A stretch of 64,000 bases of DNA from Hordeum vulgare subsp. vulgare (taxonomy: Eukaryota > Streptophyta > Magnoliopsida > Poales > Poaceae), in assembly GCF_904849725.1 (NCBI RefSeq), contig NC_058519.1:539532316-539596315 (forward strand), in the 5' to 3' direction. The notes beneath the pieces were generated by a model. It saw nothing but the letters and a program-made list of their open reading frames with translations. It was not told the DNA's origin and did not search any database. The position numbers and the translations under genes are program-made. Below are positions 1-11,161 of the stretch, piece by piece (position 1 is the stretch's first letter; every line of letters begins with the position of its first letter).

Positions 1-572
1 ACCCCGCTGCCACGGGAGGGATGGACCATAGATGGCATGCAAGTTCTTTTCCCTAAGCACGTATGACTACACACGGAATACATGCCTACATTACATTGAC
101 GAACTGGAGCTAGTTACATATCTCTCTGCGTTATAACTGTTGCATGTTGAATAACATCCGGCATAATCATCCATCACCGATCCAATGCCTATGAGTTTTT
201 CCTACTGGTCCTTGCTACGTTACTTTGCTGCTACTGCTGTGACTGCTTCTACTGTTACTCTGTTGCTACCGATGTCACTCTGCTGCTACTGTTGTCACTA
301 CTACTACTGTTACTCTGTTGCTACTGTTGTCACTCTGCTGCTACTGTTGTTACTTTGCTGCTACTGGTTACTGTTGCTACTCCTGCTATCATACTACCTT
401 GCTACTGATACTTTGCTGCAGATACTAAATCTTTCAGGTGTGGTTGAATTGACAACTCAACTGCTAATACTTGAGAATATTCTTTGGCTTCCCTTTGAAT
501 CGAATCAGTAAATTTGGGTTGAATACTCTACCCTCGAAAGTTGTTGCGATCCCCTATACTTGTGGGTTATCA
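1..572 (+). mobile_element. Right-hand part of a WHAM-like (Athila-lineage) LTR, cut by window start
   Basis: The sequence matches, base for base over long stretches, the right part of the LTR at 2506-3917 (from about 3430) and of the LTR at 9905-11156. It ends in the same GGGTTATCA. The match starts at base 1, so the left part of this LTR lies outside the window and I cannot tell a solo LTR from the 3' LTR of a longer element. It contains an imprecise array of CTGCTACTGTTGTCAC-like units (209-417) that is longer than in the two other copies. The apparent leucine-rich reading frame here is a by-product of that array. Confidence 0.8.
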
Positions 573-1898
573 GATACCCACGTGATTGTGACAAGGCATG
601 GCCGGGCATTCTTGGCCCTTGCCATATATCCTCAAGCCGGGGAGACATGACCACATATCGTGGATAATTGAACATCATTGCGGTTAACAAAACACTAATG
701 AGATTGGGTATTTGATCTGAATTGGCCGATTGACCTATACACACTAACCTTCATGGGGGGAGAGTCATGGGCACTCGGCATCAGTGTATCAGCCGAAGCT
801 CTTCGGACATCGGCACTAGAGTGGCACACACTCGAGTGGTTTTCATAAGCATTGATCTTGTATAAGAGGTGTCGGGACTTATCTCGTCCGCTTTCGCAAC
901 ATAGAGGAGTGCAAATGGTGATGGGCCCAAGACCCCTGTGTGCATAGGATTATTCCAACGGGCTGGCCTCTCTATTGAGCCGAGGTAGGGCGACTACTTG
1001 TTGATGTCCCGAGGTCGGTCATGATCGAGGAAAGTGTGTCCGGCCACAGGTTATCAAGCGTATTGGGAAATGTGGTGCACCCGTGTAGGGATGGTTAAAC
1101 TATTTGAATAGCCGTGCCCACAGTAACAAGACGACTTGGAGTTGTATCCCAATCAATACAAGTAGAGATGTGACTTAAATTGAAATATAGGCTTCGAGAG
1201 ATCTTTCTTGCTGGGAGTCGAGGAAGGATCTCTCGGCGTACTTAATAAATTTGCTGCAATATACTTATGCCATATTTTTTACTGTTCTACACCCTTCTAA
1301 TGTTGCAAGACACCGAAGATGCTAGTCTTTGATAGGACTAGACCTTCTTCTAATTCTGGCGTTTCTATAGTCAGTCCAAAGATATAGCCTCATTCCTTTG
1401 ATGCTTATGCATACTTAGCATAGTTTTGATGCCAGTCTTGCGAGTACTTCGGATGAGTACTCAGTGTTGATTTTCTCCCCTTTTCCTCTTGATATGATTG
1501 TCGCGACCAGATCACGGAGCCTAGGAGATGGTTGATCCCGCCGACGACTACTACCTCGATGGAGCCTACTACTACGTGGAGGCCGCTGACGACTAGGAGT
1601 ATTTAGGAGTCTCCTAGGTACGAGGCCTTGCCTCTTTGATCCATGTAGTATTTGTGCTATCTTTCTTAAGGCAAAACTTGTTGACTTATGTCTGTACTCA
1701 GACATTATTTGCTTCTGCTGACTCGTGTGTATCCGAGCTTATGTATTAGAGCCCTCGAGGCCCCTGGCTTGTAATATGAAGCTTGTTTGACTTTAATATA
1801 TGTCTAGAGTTGTGTCGCGATATCTTTCTGTGAGTACCTAATATTGGTCGTACGCATTTGTGTGTATCATTAGCATACGATTAAGTTGGGGCGTCATA
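573..1898 (+). mobile_element. Right-hand part of a Ty3/gypsy LTR, probably chromovirus type
   Basis: No coding potential is seen. The text resembles the U3/R/U5 part of a Triticeae gypsy LTR that normally ends in GGGGGCGTCACA; here it ends GGGGCGTCATA at 1898, directly followed by Athila-type protease coding sequence, so the right edge is a plausible insertion border (the following TTGGT would be one target-site copy). The left end is hidden by the WHAM-like LTR at 1-572, which appears to have inserted into it (GATAC at 573-577 would be its right target-site copy). A 9-bp inverted repeat CGAGAGATC/GATCTCTCG lies at 1195-1203/1227-1235. The assignment is from memory of the family and is not certain. 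Confidence 0.45.
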
Positions 1899-2308
1899 TT
1901 GGTGCTAGTATTAGTGCTATACCTTTTACATTATATCAATAAATTATGCATGATATAGCACCCTCTGCGATTCAATATATTGATGACATAATGAAACTTG
2001 CAAACCGTGATACTATTTTACCACTTGGGATTGTTAGAGATGTTGAAGTCTTGTGTGGAAAAGTCAAGTACCCCACTGATTCCTTAGTACTTGGTTCAGA
2101 ACAACATAACTTTTGTCCCATCATATTTGGTAGACCTTTCTTGAATACTATTAATGTCGAAATTAATTGTGCTACCGAGAAGGTCAAAGTGAGCTTTGGC
2201 AATATGTGTCATGATTTTAATTTCTCCAAGTTTAGTAAACAACCACATGAGAAAGAATTGCCTAATAAGGATAAAATAATTGGTCTTGCTTCTATTGATG
2301 TACCACCG
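1899..2308 (+). pseudogene. Athila-lineage aspartic protease fragment
   Basis: Read from 1901 this encodes GASISAIP (the tail of a D-L-G-A-S protease active site, the Asp itself being lost at the left border), then a protease body ending in the conserved flap-side motif IIFGRPFLNT, as in Athila-type gag-protease polyproteins. A TAA stop lies at 1940-1942, so the stretch from the ATG at 1946 is only the open remainder. At about 2308 the Athila frame is replaced by a different sequence that happens to stay open, giving an artificial fusion with the PF04195-type ORF. It is a fragment of an older element into which the left-hand gypsy LTR and probably the PF04195-carrying DNA were inserted. Confidence 0.75.
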
Positions 2309-2505
2309 TTGGGGAATTTCTTCCGCGTCATCCTCGCCTCCGACGCGCCAAAGCCCGCCCAGAGCAAGCCGATGGGCAGCAGGGGGACATGGGACATCAG
2401 CGACGTCAGCGAGGACCACATCAAGTACCTTCGCCTCCGTCGGAAGCTACCACCGGCGTGCACCACAGAGGCGCGGCTCCCCGGCACGAAGAGTGTCCCG
2501 CCGCC
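2309..2505 (+). pseudogene. PF04195-type ORF, N-terminal part, left half (split by WHAM-like element)
   Basis: The frame encodes a basic and polar N-terminus with the stretch WDISDVSEDHIKYLRL followed by RKLPP, the usual lead-in of plant proteins with the 'putative gypsy type transposon' domain (PF04195). Translation runs into the WHAM-like LTR at 2506; the same frame resumes at 11162 once the insert and one CCGCC target-site copy are removed. Such ORFs are known as extra genes of Tat-type gypsy elements, where they usually lie antisense to pol. Their biochemical function is unknown. The left border at about 2308 is inferred from loss of similarity to Athila protease. Confidence 0.6.
2501..2505. 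repeat. Target site duplication CCGCC, left copy
   Basis: CCGCC directly precedes the TGATACG start of the LTR at 2506 and recurs at 11157-11161 right after the TTATCA end of the second LTR. A perfect 5-bp match at both ends shows that 2506-11156 is one insertion. Confidence 0.9.
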
Positions 2506-3917
2506 TGATACGTCTCCATCGTATCTACTTTTCCAAACTCTTTTGCCCTTGTTTTGGACTCTAATTTGCATGATTTGAATGGAACTAACCCGGACTGCCG
2601 CTGCTTTCAGCAGAATTGCCATGGTGTTGTTTTTGCGCAGAAATAAAAGTTCTCAAAATGACCTGGCAATTTATGAGGATTTTGGTGGAATATATAAAAA
2701 ATATTGGCGCAAGAATTATGTGGAGGGATGGAGCGAGGAGCCCACAAGCCGAGGAAGCGCGGGCCCCCCTGGCGGCGCCTGGCAGGCTTGTGAGGCCCTC
2801 GTGGCTCCATCGCCTCCAACTCCAGCTCTATATAGTCTCTCTCGCCCAGAAAAAATTAAGGGAGAGGAGTTCATCGCGTTTTACGACACGGAGTCGCCGC
2901 CGCTACCTGTTCTTCCTCTGGAGGGTAGATCTGGAGTCCGTTCTGGGCTCCGAAGAGGGGAGATCGACGCCGTCGTCATCATAAACCATCCTTCATCGCC
3001 AATTCCATGCTGCTCTTCATCGTTCATGAGTAATCTCATCGTAGGCTTGCTGGATGGTGATGGGTTGGATGATATCTATCATGTAATCAAGTTAGTTTAG
3101 GTGGGGTTTGATCCCTAGTATCCACTATGTTCTAAGATTGATGTTGCTACTACTTTGCTATGCTTAATGATTGTCACTAGGGCCCGAGTGACATGATTTC
3201 AGATCTGAACCTATTTTGTTTTCATCAATATATGTGTGTTCTTGATCCTATCTTGCAAGTTGTAGTCACCTACTATGTGTTATGACTCGGCAACCCCGGA
3301 GTGATAATAGCCGAAACCACTCCCGGAGATGACCATAGTATGAGGAGTTCATGTATTCACTAAGTTCTAATGCTTTGTTCCGGTTCTCTATTAAAAGGAG
3401 ACCTTAATATCCCTTAGTTTCCATTAGGACCCCGCTGCCATGGGAGGGATGGACAACAGATGTCATGCAAGTTTTTTCCATAAGAACGTATGACTATATA
3501 TGGAATACATGCCTACATTACATTGACGAACTGGAGCTAGTTACATATCTCCCCATGTTATAACTGTTACATGATGAATGTTATCCGACATAATTATCCA
3601 TCACCGATCCAATGCGTACGAGTCTTTTCCTACTGGTCCTTGCTATGTTACTTTACCGCTACTGCTGTCACTATTGCTACTGTTACCGCTACTGCTGTCA
3701 CTACTTCTATTGTTACCGCTGTTATCGTTACTATCACGCTACTTTGCTACGGAAACTTTAATGCAGATACTAAGTCTTTCAGGTGTGGTTGAATTGACAA
3801 CTCAACTGCTAATACTCGAGAATATTCTTTGGCTTCCCCTTGTGTCGAATCAACAAATTTGGGTTGAATACTCTGCCCTCAAAAATTGTTGCGATCCCAT
3901 ATACTTGTGGGTTATCA
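2506..3917 (+). repeat. 5' LTR of the WHAM-like element
   Basis: The 1412-bp LTR starts TGATACGTCTCC and ends GGGTTATCA. It holds an inverted repeat CCACAAGCC (2742-2750)/GGCTTGTGA (2785-2793) just ahead of a TATA box (2829-2835), and a short tandem array of GCTACTGCTGTCAC-like units (3637-3762). The right half recurs at 1-572 and nearly all of it at 9905-11156. Confidence 0.9.
2829..2835 (+). promoter_or_regulatory. TATA box of the WHAM-like 5' LTR
   Basis: TATATAG lies downstream of the GC-rich hairpin and upstream of TCTCTCTCGCCC. The same arrangement recurs in the 3' LTR near 10068. This is the probable start region of the element's RNA; no transcript evidence is available. Confidence 0.55.
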
Positions 3918-3928
3918 AGACTATTTTC

Positions 3929-3946
3929 TGGCGCCGTTGTCGGGGA
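3929..3946 (+). other. Primer binding site of the WHAM-like element
   Basis: TGGCGCCGTTGTCGGGGA starts 11 bases after the LTR end. It is the standard Athila-lineage primer site with one change (GTTGTC for the usual GTTGCC), complementary to the 3' end of a tRNA, probably tRNA-Asp. Confidence 0.75.
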
Positions 3947-3996
3947 GGCCTAGCTCTATTCTCTGAGTCGCTTGGGATTTACGTCTGTTGATCACT

Positions 3997-6687
3997 ATGA
4001 GGAATCGGAGATATCCAAAAACTAAAGTCTTGCCCTCAACTACGAGGATAGGTAAGGAACTGCCATCTAGCTCTGCACTTGATTCACCTTTAGTTATGAG
4101 TAAGTTTGCGACACCACCACCTACTAGAAATTCTGATGTGTCGTCTGTGCTTGATGATGCTACTTCTGCTATCCATGATGCTTATGATGGTGCTTTGCTT
4201 GATACTGCTTTGCCACTGGGTTCATTCCTTGATGCACAAATTGCTAGAGTTGCTGCTGAATGTGATGATACTTCTGAAACTGCTGAAATTATTGAAGTAG
4301 AACCTCTTGTTTCACCTGTTAGAACTAGCTCTCCTAGATATGAATTGCCTGATATACCTGAGGGTTATGTTATGGAGGGAGAGGTAGCTGAGGACTTTCT
4401 TGCTTGTAAGGATAGCTATGATCTTGAGACTTTATTGCGCAAGTGGAAAGAAAAATCTCTGAATGCTAGAATGAAATACGATCTTAAGTTTGCTACTTCA
4501 CCCATCTTTGTGACTGATAAGGATTATGAATTCTCTGTTGATCCTGAGTTGATCACTTTGGTGAAATCTGATCCTTTTCATGGTTATGAGTCCGAAACGG
4601 TTGTAGCACAACTTACTAAGCTGAATGATATAGCCACCCTATTCACGAGTGAGGAAAAGATTCGCCATTACTATATCCTTAAGTTGTTTCCTTTCTCGCT
4701 AAAGGGTGATGCTAAGACTTGGTTTACTTCTCTTCCTCCTAGTTGTGTGCATAGTCCGTATGATATGATCTACTACTTCTCTGAGAAATATTTTCCTGCC
4801 CATAAGAAACAAGCTGCCTTGCAGAATATATATAACTTTGTGCAAGTTGAAGGAGAGAGTCTCCCACAAGCTTGGGGGAGGCTTGTCGAGTTACTGAATG
4901 CTTTGCCTGATCACCCTCTTGAGAAAAATGAAACACTTGATATCTTTTATAATGGACTAACCGATGCTTCTAGGGACCACCTAGATAGTTGTGCTGGTTA
5001 TGTTTTCAGGGAACAAACTGCGGAACAAGCTGAAATTCTATTGAATAATATCTTGAGCAATGATAATGCTTGGACTATTCCCGAACCACCTCCGAAGCCA
5101 ACTCCGAAGAAAAGAGGTATTCTATTCCTCAGTCCGGAAGATATGCAAGAAGCCAAGAAATCTATGCAAGAGGAAGGTATTAAATCTGAAGATGTTAAGA
5201 TTCTACCACCTATCGAAGAGATACATGGCCTTGATAACCCGACACAGGTAGTAGAGGTAAATTCTCTTCGTAGATTCAATGAGAGTGATATTCCTTTTGA
5301 TAAACCTGCTAGCTTATGCTTAGATGAATTTGATAACTTTGTTGCCAAACAACAATGTTTCAATTATTATGTTAGCAGACAATTGGAACAAAATGCTTGC
5401 ATGACTAATCATAATAAGTGCTTGTGTGGATAGAAATGTCAATGATCTTAAGCTTTTGAGTAAACATGCCTCTATGGTCACTACTCAAGCAGAACAAGTA
5501 CTTAAGGCTCAAAATGACTTGCTCAATGAGTTGAATGACAATTCTGTTAGAGTCGTCACTAGAGGTGGTAGAATGACTCGGGAACCTTTGTATCCTGAGG
5601 GCCATCCTAAGAGAATTGAACAAGATTCTCAAGGAGTTAGCACTGAGGCACCTAGTCATCCTAGTAATAGGAAGAAAAAGAAAGATGATAGGAACTTGCA
5701 TGCTAGCAAACCTGCTGCTGTTACACCTGAGAATCCAAATGATATCTCTGTTTCTGATGCCTAAACACAATCTCTTGATGAACATGAGCCTAGTGATAAT
5801 ATCGATAGTGGTGTTCATGATGATGCTCAACCTAGTAATGATAAGGATGTGGAGATTGAACCTGCTGTTGATCTTGATAATCCACAACCTAAGAACAAGA
5901 GACACGATAAGAACGACTTCATTGCAAGGAAACATGGTAAAGAAAGAGAACCATGGGTTCAGAAACCCATGCCCTTTCCTCCCAAACCATCCAAAAAAAG
6001 GATGATGAGGATTTTGAGCGCTTTGTTGAAATGATTAGACCTGTCTTTCTGCAAATGTGTTTGACAGATATGCTCAAAATGTCTCCATATGCTAAGTACA
6101 TGAAAGATATTGTGACTAATAAAAGGAAGATACCTGAGGTTGAGATTTCCACCATGCTTGCTAATTACACCTTCAAGGGTGGAACTCCTAAGAAACTAGG
6201 TGATCCCGGAGTGCCCACTATACCTTGCTCCATTAAAGGAAATTATGTTAACTGCTTTATGCGATCCTTGAGCTGGTGTTAGTGTTATGCCTCTCTCTCT
6301 CTTTATTGTAGAATGGAATTGGATAAGTTGACACCCACTGAAATTTCTTTGCAAATGGCCGACAAATCAACTGCTTTTCCTATCAGCATTTGCGAGGATG
6401 TGCATGTTGTGGTTGCTAACACTACTATCTTTACGGACTTTGTTATTTTGGATATTCCTGAGGATGATGCCATGGCAGTCATCCTTGGAAGACCCTTTTT
6501 AAACACTGCAGGGGCTGTTATTGATTGCAACAAAGGCAATGTCACTTTCCATGTTAATGGTAATGGGCACGCGGTGCACTTTCCGAAGAAACAATATCGA
6601 GTACATTGCATCAATGCTATTGAAAAAACTTCATCAATTCTTATTGGAAGCTTTGAATGCCCTATACCTACTGTCAAGATGAAGTAG
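3997..6687 (+). pseudogene. gag-protease polyprotein of the WHAM-like element, broken
   Basis: The first frame from the ATG at 3997 encodes a retrotransposon Gag (PF03732-type core with KLFPFSLKGDAKTWF and LPQAWGRL) followed by a linker. Lesions then follow: a 1-base frameshift near 5420; an in-frame TAA at 5762-5764; a frameshift in an A-run near 6000; and a frameshift with stop near 6250-6282 that falls on the protease active site, where the expected D-L-G-A motif is scrambled (TGCGATCCTTGAGCTGG). Downstream, the frame from 6313 still shows the protease C-terminal signature VILGRPFLNT and ends at 6687. No zinc knuckle is seen. The product would be capsid protein plus an aspartic protease; this copy cannot make a working protease. 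Reverse transcriptase and integrase are absent after it, as in related non-autonomous elements. Confidence 0.85.
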
Positions 6688-7528
6688 GATTTACTTGTTG
6701 GGGATATGCACATCCCCGTTGAGGTAACCTAGTGATTATTCGAAAATTCTCCGGTTTTATGCGATTCGAAAAAAGTTTGTCAAGGAGAATTGATCAACCT
6801 CATTGACGGATTTCTTTTGATGAACATGAGATGGATGAATCTAGGAGTCACAACCTTCTGTTCCGAACTTTTACTTTCTGTTGTTTAGACGAAAAATGAT
6901 AAATTTAGCTTTATTTTCCATGTTTTCTGCTTTCTCCGTCTCTTAGAAAAGTGTCCCGAAAATAAAAGTTCTTCAAATGCCCTGAAATGCAAGTATGATT
7001 TTTTCTGGAATATTTGAAAATTTCTGAGATAGAGAGCTTGTGAGGGGATGCACCAGTGGGCCACAAGCCCACGAGGCGCGGACACCCCCCTGGCCGCGCC
7101 TAGCAGGCTTGTGGGTCCCACGTGGCCCCCCTCCACTTATTCCAGCTCCCATCACCTTCTCCTACCTCCAGAAAAAATCATTCCACAGCTCAAACCCGTG
7201 TTCTTGATCTTCTTGCCGCATTTTTCGATCTCCTTTTGCAAAGTCCCATTCACCAAACTCTTTTGGGGGAATTGTTCCTTGGTATGTGACTCCTCCAATG
7301 GTCCAGATAGTTTTTGCTCTAGTGATTTATTCGTTGCATATTTTTGCTGCCTTGGTGACCCTATTCTTGAGCTTTGCATGTTAATTTTAGTTGGTCCCAA
7401 GTAGTTTTGATGCATGATATGGCCTCTAGGCACTTGTAGTAGTTGCTATGAGTTTTGTTGAACCTTGTTCACTTTTCTTTTGAGTCACAAAAAATTTCAG
7501 AAATTTTCAGGGAAAGAAAAAGGAAAAG
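6688..7528 (+). other. Spacer between the two ORFs, with an LTR-like GC hairpin
   Basis: I see no coding sequence. From about 6840 the spacer contains text resembling the LTR upstream region: a fragment like the LTR's AAATAAAAGTTCT, then an inverted repeat CCACAAGCC (7061-7069)/GGCTTGTGG (7106-7114) around a GC-rich loop, then CTACCTCCAGAAAAAAT resembling the LTR stretch after the TATA box. No TATA box is evident between hairpin and ORF. It could be the leader or intron of a subgenomic RNA for the next ORF. Confidence 0.5.
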
Positions 7529-8467
7529 ATGAGGAGGTTCCTAAGAGGCTCTTCAAGCCGTGACCCCAAGAAATATGAAAATGAGAAGAAGAAACCCAAG
7601 TATCCGGTCCTCCTAGTTGCAGAAGTTCGAGCGTGCGAGTGGGCAAGCGATGTGTTTTTACGTGCCGCCGGTCTTTATGAGGATTTTTATTACTTGGTGG
7701 AGAACGCAGGCCTTACCGCATTTTTTGAAGATAAGTGTCCACAATACCTCCTCTTCACTAATATTTTCGTTCAAAGCTTCAATTTCTATCCAAGGAAGAG
7801 TCATCCTATGGTTGAGTTCGAGTTATATGATATCCCCCAGCGTATGTCACTTTAGGATTTTTGCAATGTTTGCAAATTACCTTATGTTGGGGATATTCAT
7901 GAACCTCGTCCATGTGACTTGGAGGCTTTCATTGATACTATTGTTGTGGGAGAGGAGAGAGGAGTGTCTTGCGCTAGAGTTGCTAGTGTACATTTTCCCG
8001 TGCTTCAGTATCTCTCATTATTCGTGGGAAAATGTTTGATTGGCCGTGGAAAAGCTGGGGCTCTTAGCTCCCCAGATCTTGCGGTTTTGCGCGAAGCTCT
8101 TTATAATGATAAAACTTATAGCTTGGGCGCTATAGTGGCTCAACGGTTGAACATGAACCGTACTAAAGGCGTTGTTTATGGAGGTATCTATGCTACCCGT
8201 CTTGCTAAACATTTTGAGATACCTATTAGACTGTACGAGGAAGAAGAGATGCTTCTTCTTGAGAGATATTTAGATTATGATAGCATGGTTCACCATGACT
8301 TTCTTGATAAAGATATAAATAAGAGGATGATTTATAACTTGGTATTTAGCCAGGGTACTCATGAGACTATTACTTTGCGTGCTCCTTCTTTGTTCAATCT
8401 TCATCTAGGCAGGTACATTATTATGCCCTCGGACATGTACGCATATTGGGGCATAGCGCCACCATAG
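7529..8467 (+). pseudogene. ATHILA ORF-1 family protein (PF03078-like), one in-frame stop
   Basis: A single frame runs from the ATG at 7529 to the TAG ending at 8467 and is interrupted only by a TAG at 7853-7855; codon phase is kept on both sides. The product would be about 312 residues with a lysine/arginine-rich start, then the region EPRPCDLEAFIDTIVVGEE, then KCLIGRGKAGALSSPDLAVL, typical of the ATHILA ORF-1 family. It lies where Athila elements carry their second ORF, after gag(-pol) and before the 3' LTR. No signal peptide or membrane segment is evident, so I do not call it an envelope protein. Function is unknown. Confidence 0.75.
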
Positions 8468-9904
8468 GCGCCCATGACCGAGCTACCAGTCGAGTACCAG
8501 GCGCCAGTTTATCAGTGGGAGCTAGAGGAGCTCACCCAACAGTGGCACCCTCAGTACACTACGGAGTACCCCGGAGACGGTTATTTCCCTCCATGGGAGT
8601 AGACCAACTTTGGCCAAAAGCCTAAGCTTGGGGGAGTACGTGTTTCTCACCGACTTTATATTCATGCTCACACTTTCACTTTGATAGTCGGTGTTCACAC
8701 CTTGCCACTGTATCATCCATGCTAGTTTATTTCTTTTTCTCGCTTTCTTCTCGTGTGTTTGTTTAGATTGAGAAAAACAAAAAAATAGTTGTAAGTTTAC
8801 TTTCCATCTTGCTTAGTGGTGTTTAAAAAGAAAACCCAAAAGGATTTCCCGTTCTTCTTTTGCTTGTTGGGAGCTTTACCGTGTAAATAGTTTTCTTTTT
8901 CTTTGGGTCAAGGTAGAAGACCGTGACTAAAATGTTTAGTGGCTCTCACATGCATATCTATTTATCCGTCAAAGAGCCATATTACTTTGTCTTCTCCTCT
9001 GTGTTTGCTTGCAGATTCCAGCTTAGTCCAATGCACGAACACTCTCATTATTATTCACATCATTCATTCGTGCAAGTGAAAGGCAATAATGACGATATAT
9101 GATGAAGTGACTGAGCCTGGAAAAGCTGGTATGAACTCGATCTATTTTGTTTTTGTAAATATGACTAGCTCATCGTTCCTAATTCAGCATTGTTATGAGA
9201 GAAACATGTTTGCAATGAAAACTTGGAGATCATAGTTTCTGATGCCATGCTTAATTAGCTAGGAGCTTATACTGGTTTGTCTTGGATGCCAACATGAATT
9301 TCAAGATGATTATGATGTAGTATGATAGGATGGTATCCTCCTTTGAATGATTCAAGTGGCTTGACTTGCCGCATGTTTACGCATGTAGTTGAAACAAAAT
9401 CAACATAGCCTCTATGATATTCATGTTTATGGTGATTTATGTCCTACTCATACTTGCACTCAATGTTGGTTAATTTCAATGCATATTGATGACTGTTGTC
9501 GCTCTCTAGTTGGTCGCTTCCGAGTCTTTTGCTAGCTTTCACTTGTACTAAGAGGGAATACTGCTTGTGCATCCACTTCCATAAACCCAAAGTTATTCCA
9601 TATGAGTCCACCATACCTACCTATATGCGGTATCTACCTGCCGTTCCAAGTAAATTTGCATGTGCCACTCTCTAAACCTTCAACTAATAATATGTTTTGC
9701 ATGCCCGAGCCGCTCATGTGGTGACAAGGGGCGGTCAGTATCTTCCATGCTAGGCGTGTTATCCTCGATACGTGTTTATTCAGTATCACTCACGAGAAAG
9801 GGGCCTGTAATTGGAATGCCCAGTTCCATGCTCAAATTGAAAAGATAATTGCAAAAAAACTCCCCCTGGATTGTTGTTGGTATGGACGACACCCAAGGAT
9901 TCGG
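8468..9904 (+). other. 3' non-coding part of the WHAM-like element
   Basis: This stretch shows no supported ORF. It carries the AAGCTTGGGGGAG motif near 8628 that Athila-type elements place after their last ORF. The usual polypurine tract and LTR start are not found: the text runs from internal sequence ending near 9904 straight into the middle of the LTR. Confidence 0.7.
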
Positions 9905-11156
9905 CACAAAATTTACGAGGATTTTGGTGGAATATATAGAAAATATTGGCGCAAGAATTACCTGGAGGGACGGAGCCAGGAGCCCACAAGCCCAGGAGGT
10001 GCCCCCCTGGCCGCGCCTGGCAGGCTTGTGAGGCCCTCGTGGCTCCGCCGCCTCCAACTCCAGTTCTATATAGTCTCTCTCGCCCAGAAAAAATTAAGGG
10101 AGAGGAGTTCATCGCGTTTTACGACACGGAGCAGCCGCCACCACCTGTTCTTCCTTTGGAGGGCAGATCTGGAGTCCGTTTTGGGCTCCGAAGAGGGGAG
10201 ATCGACGTCGTCGTCATCATCAACCATCCTTCATCGCTAATTCCATGATGCTCTTCATCGTTCGTGAGTAATCTCATCGTAGGCTTGCTAGACGGTGATG
10301 GGTTGGATGAGATCTATCATGTAATCGAGCTAGTTTTGATGGGGTTTGATCCCTAATATCCACTATCTTCTAAGATTGATGTTGCTACTACTTTGTTATG
10401 CTTAATGCTTGTCACTAGGGCCCGAGTGCCATGATTTCATATCTGAACATATTATGTTTTCATCAATATATGTGTGTTCTTGATCCTATCTTGCAAGTAG
10501 TAGTCACCTACTAAGTGTTATGACCCGGCAACCCCGGAGTGACAATAGCCGGAACCACTCCCGGAGATGACCATAGTATGAGGATTTCATGTATTCACTA
10601 AGTGCTAATGCTTTGTTCCAGTTCCCTATTTAAAGGAGACGTTAATATCCCTTAGTTTCCATTAGGACCCCGCTGCCACGGGAGGGATGGACAATAGATG
10701 TCATGCAAGTTCTTTTCCATAAGCATGTATGACTATATACGGAATACATGCCTACATTACATTGACATAGTGGAGCTAGTTACATATCTCCCCATGTTAT
10801 AACTTTTACATGATGAATGTCATCCGACATAATTATCCATCATCGATCCAATGCGTACGAGTCTTTTCCTACTCCTCCTTGCTATGTTACATTACCGCTA
10901 CTGCTGTCACTACTGCTACTGTTACCGCTACTGCTGTCACTACTGCTACTGTTACCACTGCTACCGTTACTATCACGCTACTTTGCTACTGAAACTTTGC
11001 TGCAGATACTAAGTCTTTCAGGTGTGGTTGAATTGACAACTCAACTAGTAATACTCGAGAATATTCTTTGGCTTCCCCTTATGTCGAATCAACAAATTTG
11101 GGTTGAATACTCTACCCTCGAAAACTGTTGCGATCCCCTATATTTGTGGGTTATCA
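9905..11156 (+). repeat. 3' LTR of the WHAM-like element, first part missing
   Basis: The match to the 5' LTR begins at its base 164 (about 2669) and runs to the GGGTTATCA end, which is followed by the CCGCC duplication. About 160 bp of the LTR start and the polypurine tract are lost, so the deletion happened after insertion. The inverted repeat CCACAAGCC (9984-9992)/GGCTTGTGA (10023-10031) and the TATATAG box are kept. The short tandem array is 126 bp (10876-11001), as in the 5' LTR. Confidence 0.88.
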
Positions 11157-11161
11157 CCGCC
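11157..11161. repeat. Target site duplication CCGCC, right copy
   Basis: CCGCC follows the TTATCA end of the WHAM-like 3' LTR and matches 2501-2505 exactly. Confidence 0.9.

Larger units (their letters stand above)
2506..11156 (+). mobile_element. WHAM-like, Athila-lineage non-autonomous LTR retrotransposon
   Basis: The element has a 5' LTR (2506-3917), a primer binding site, a broken gag-protease frame, an ATHILA-type second ORF and a 3' LTR (9905-11156) that lacks its first part. The flanking 5-bp duplication CCGCC is perfect. No reverse transcriptase, RNase H or integrase is encoded between the LTRs, so it would depend on enzymes of another element. It interrupts the PF04195-type ORF. The family name is based on the LTR start and length of about 1.4 kb and is from memory; the Athila lineage is safe from the TGGCGCCGTTG-type primer site and from the gag and second ORF. 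Confidence 0.85.

Noticed and set aside
185..511. Leucine/tyrosine-rich ORF (also 3578-3991 and 10817-11173)
   Set aside because: It is produced by the CTGCTACTGTTGTCAC-like array and ends within an LTR; it looks like a membrane protein only because of the repeat.
1946..2578. One 210-residue fusion protein
   Set aside because: It joins three unrelated sequences (Athila protease, PF04195-type ORF, WHAM-like LTR) that happen to stay open across two junctions.
7529..8467. Envelope-like gene in the WHAM-like element
   Set aside because: It occupies the second-ORF position but shows no signal peptide or transmembrane segment; it fits the ATHILA ORF-1 family instead.
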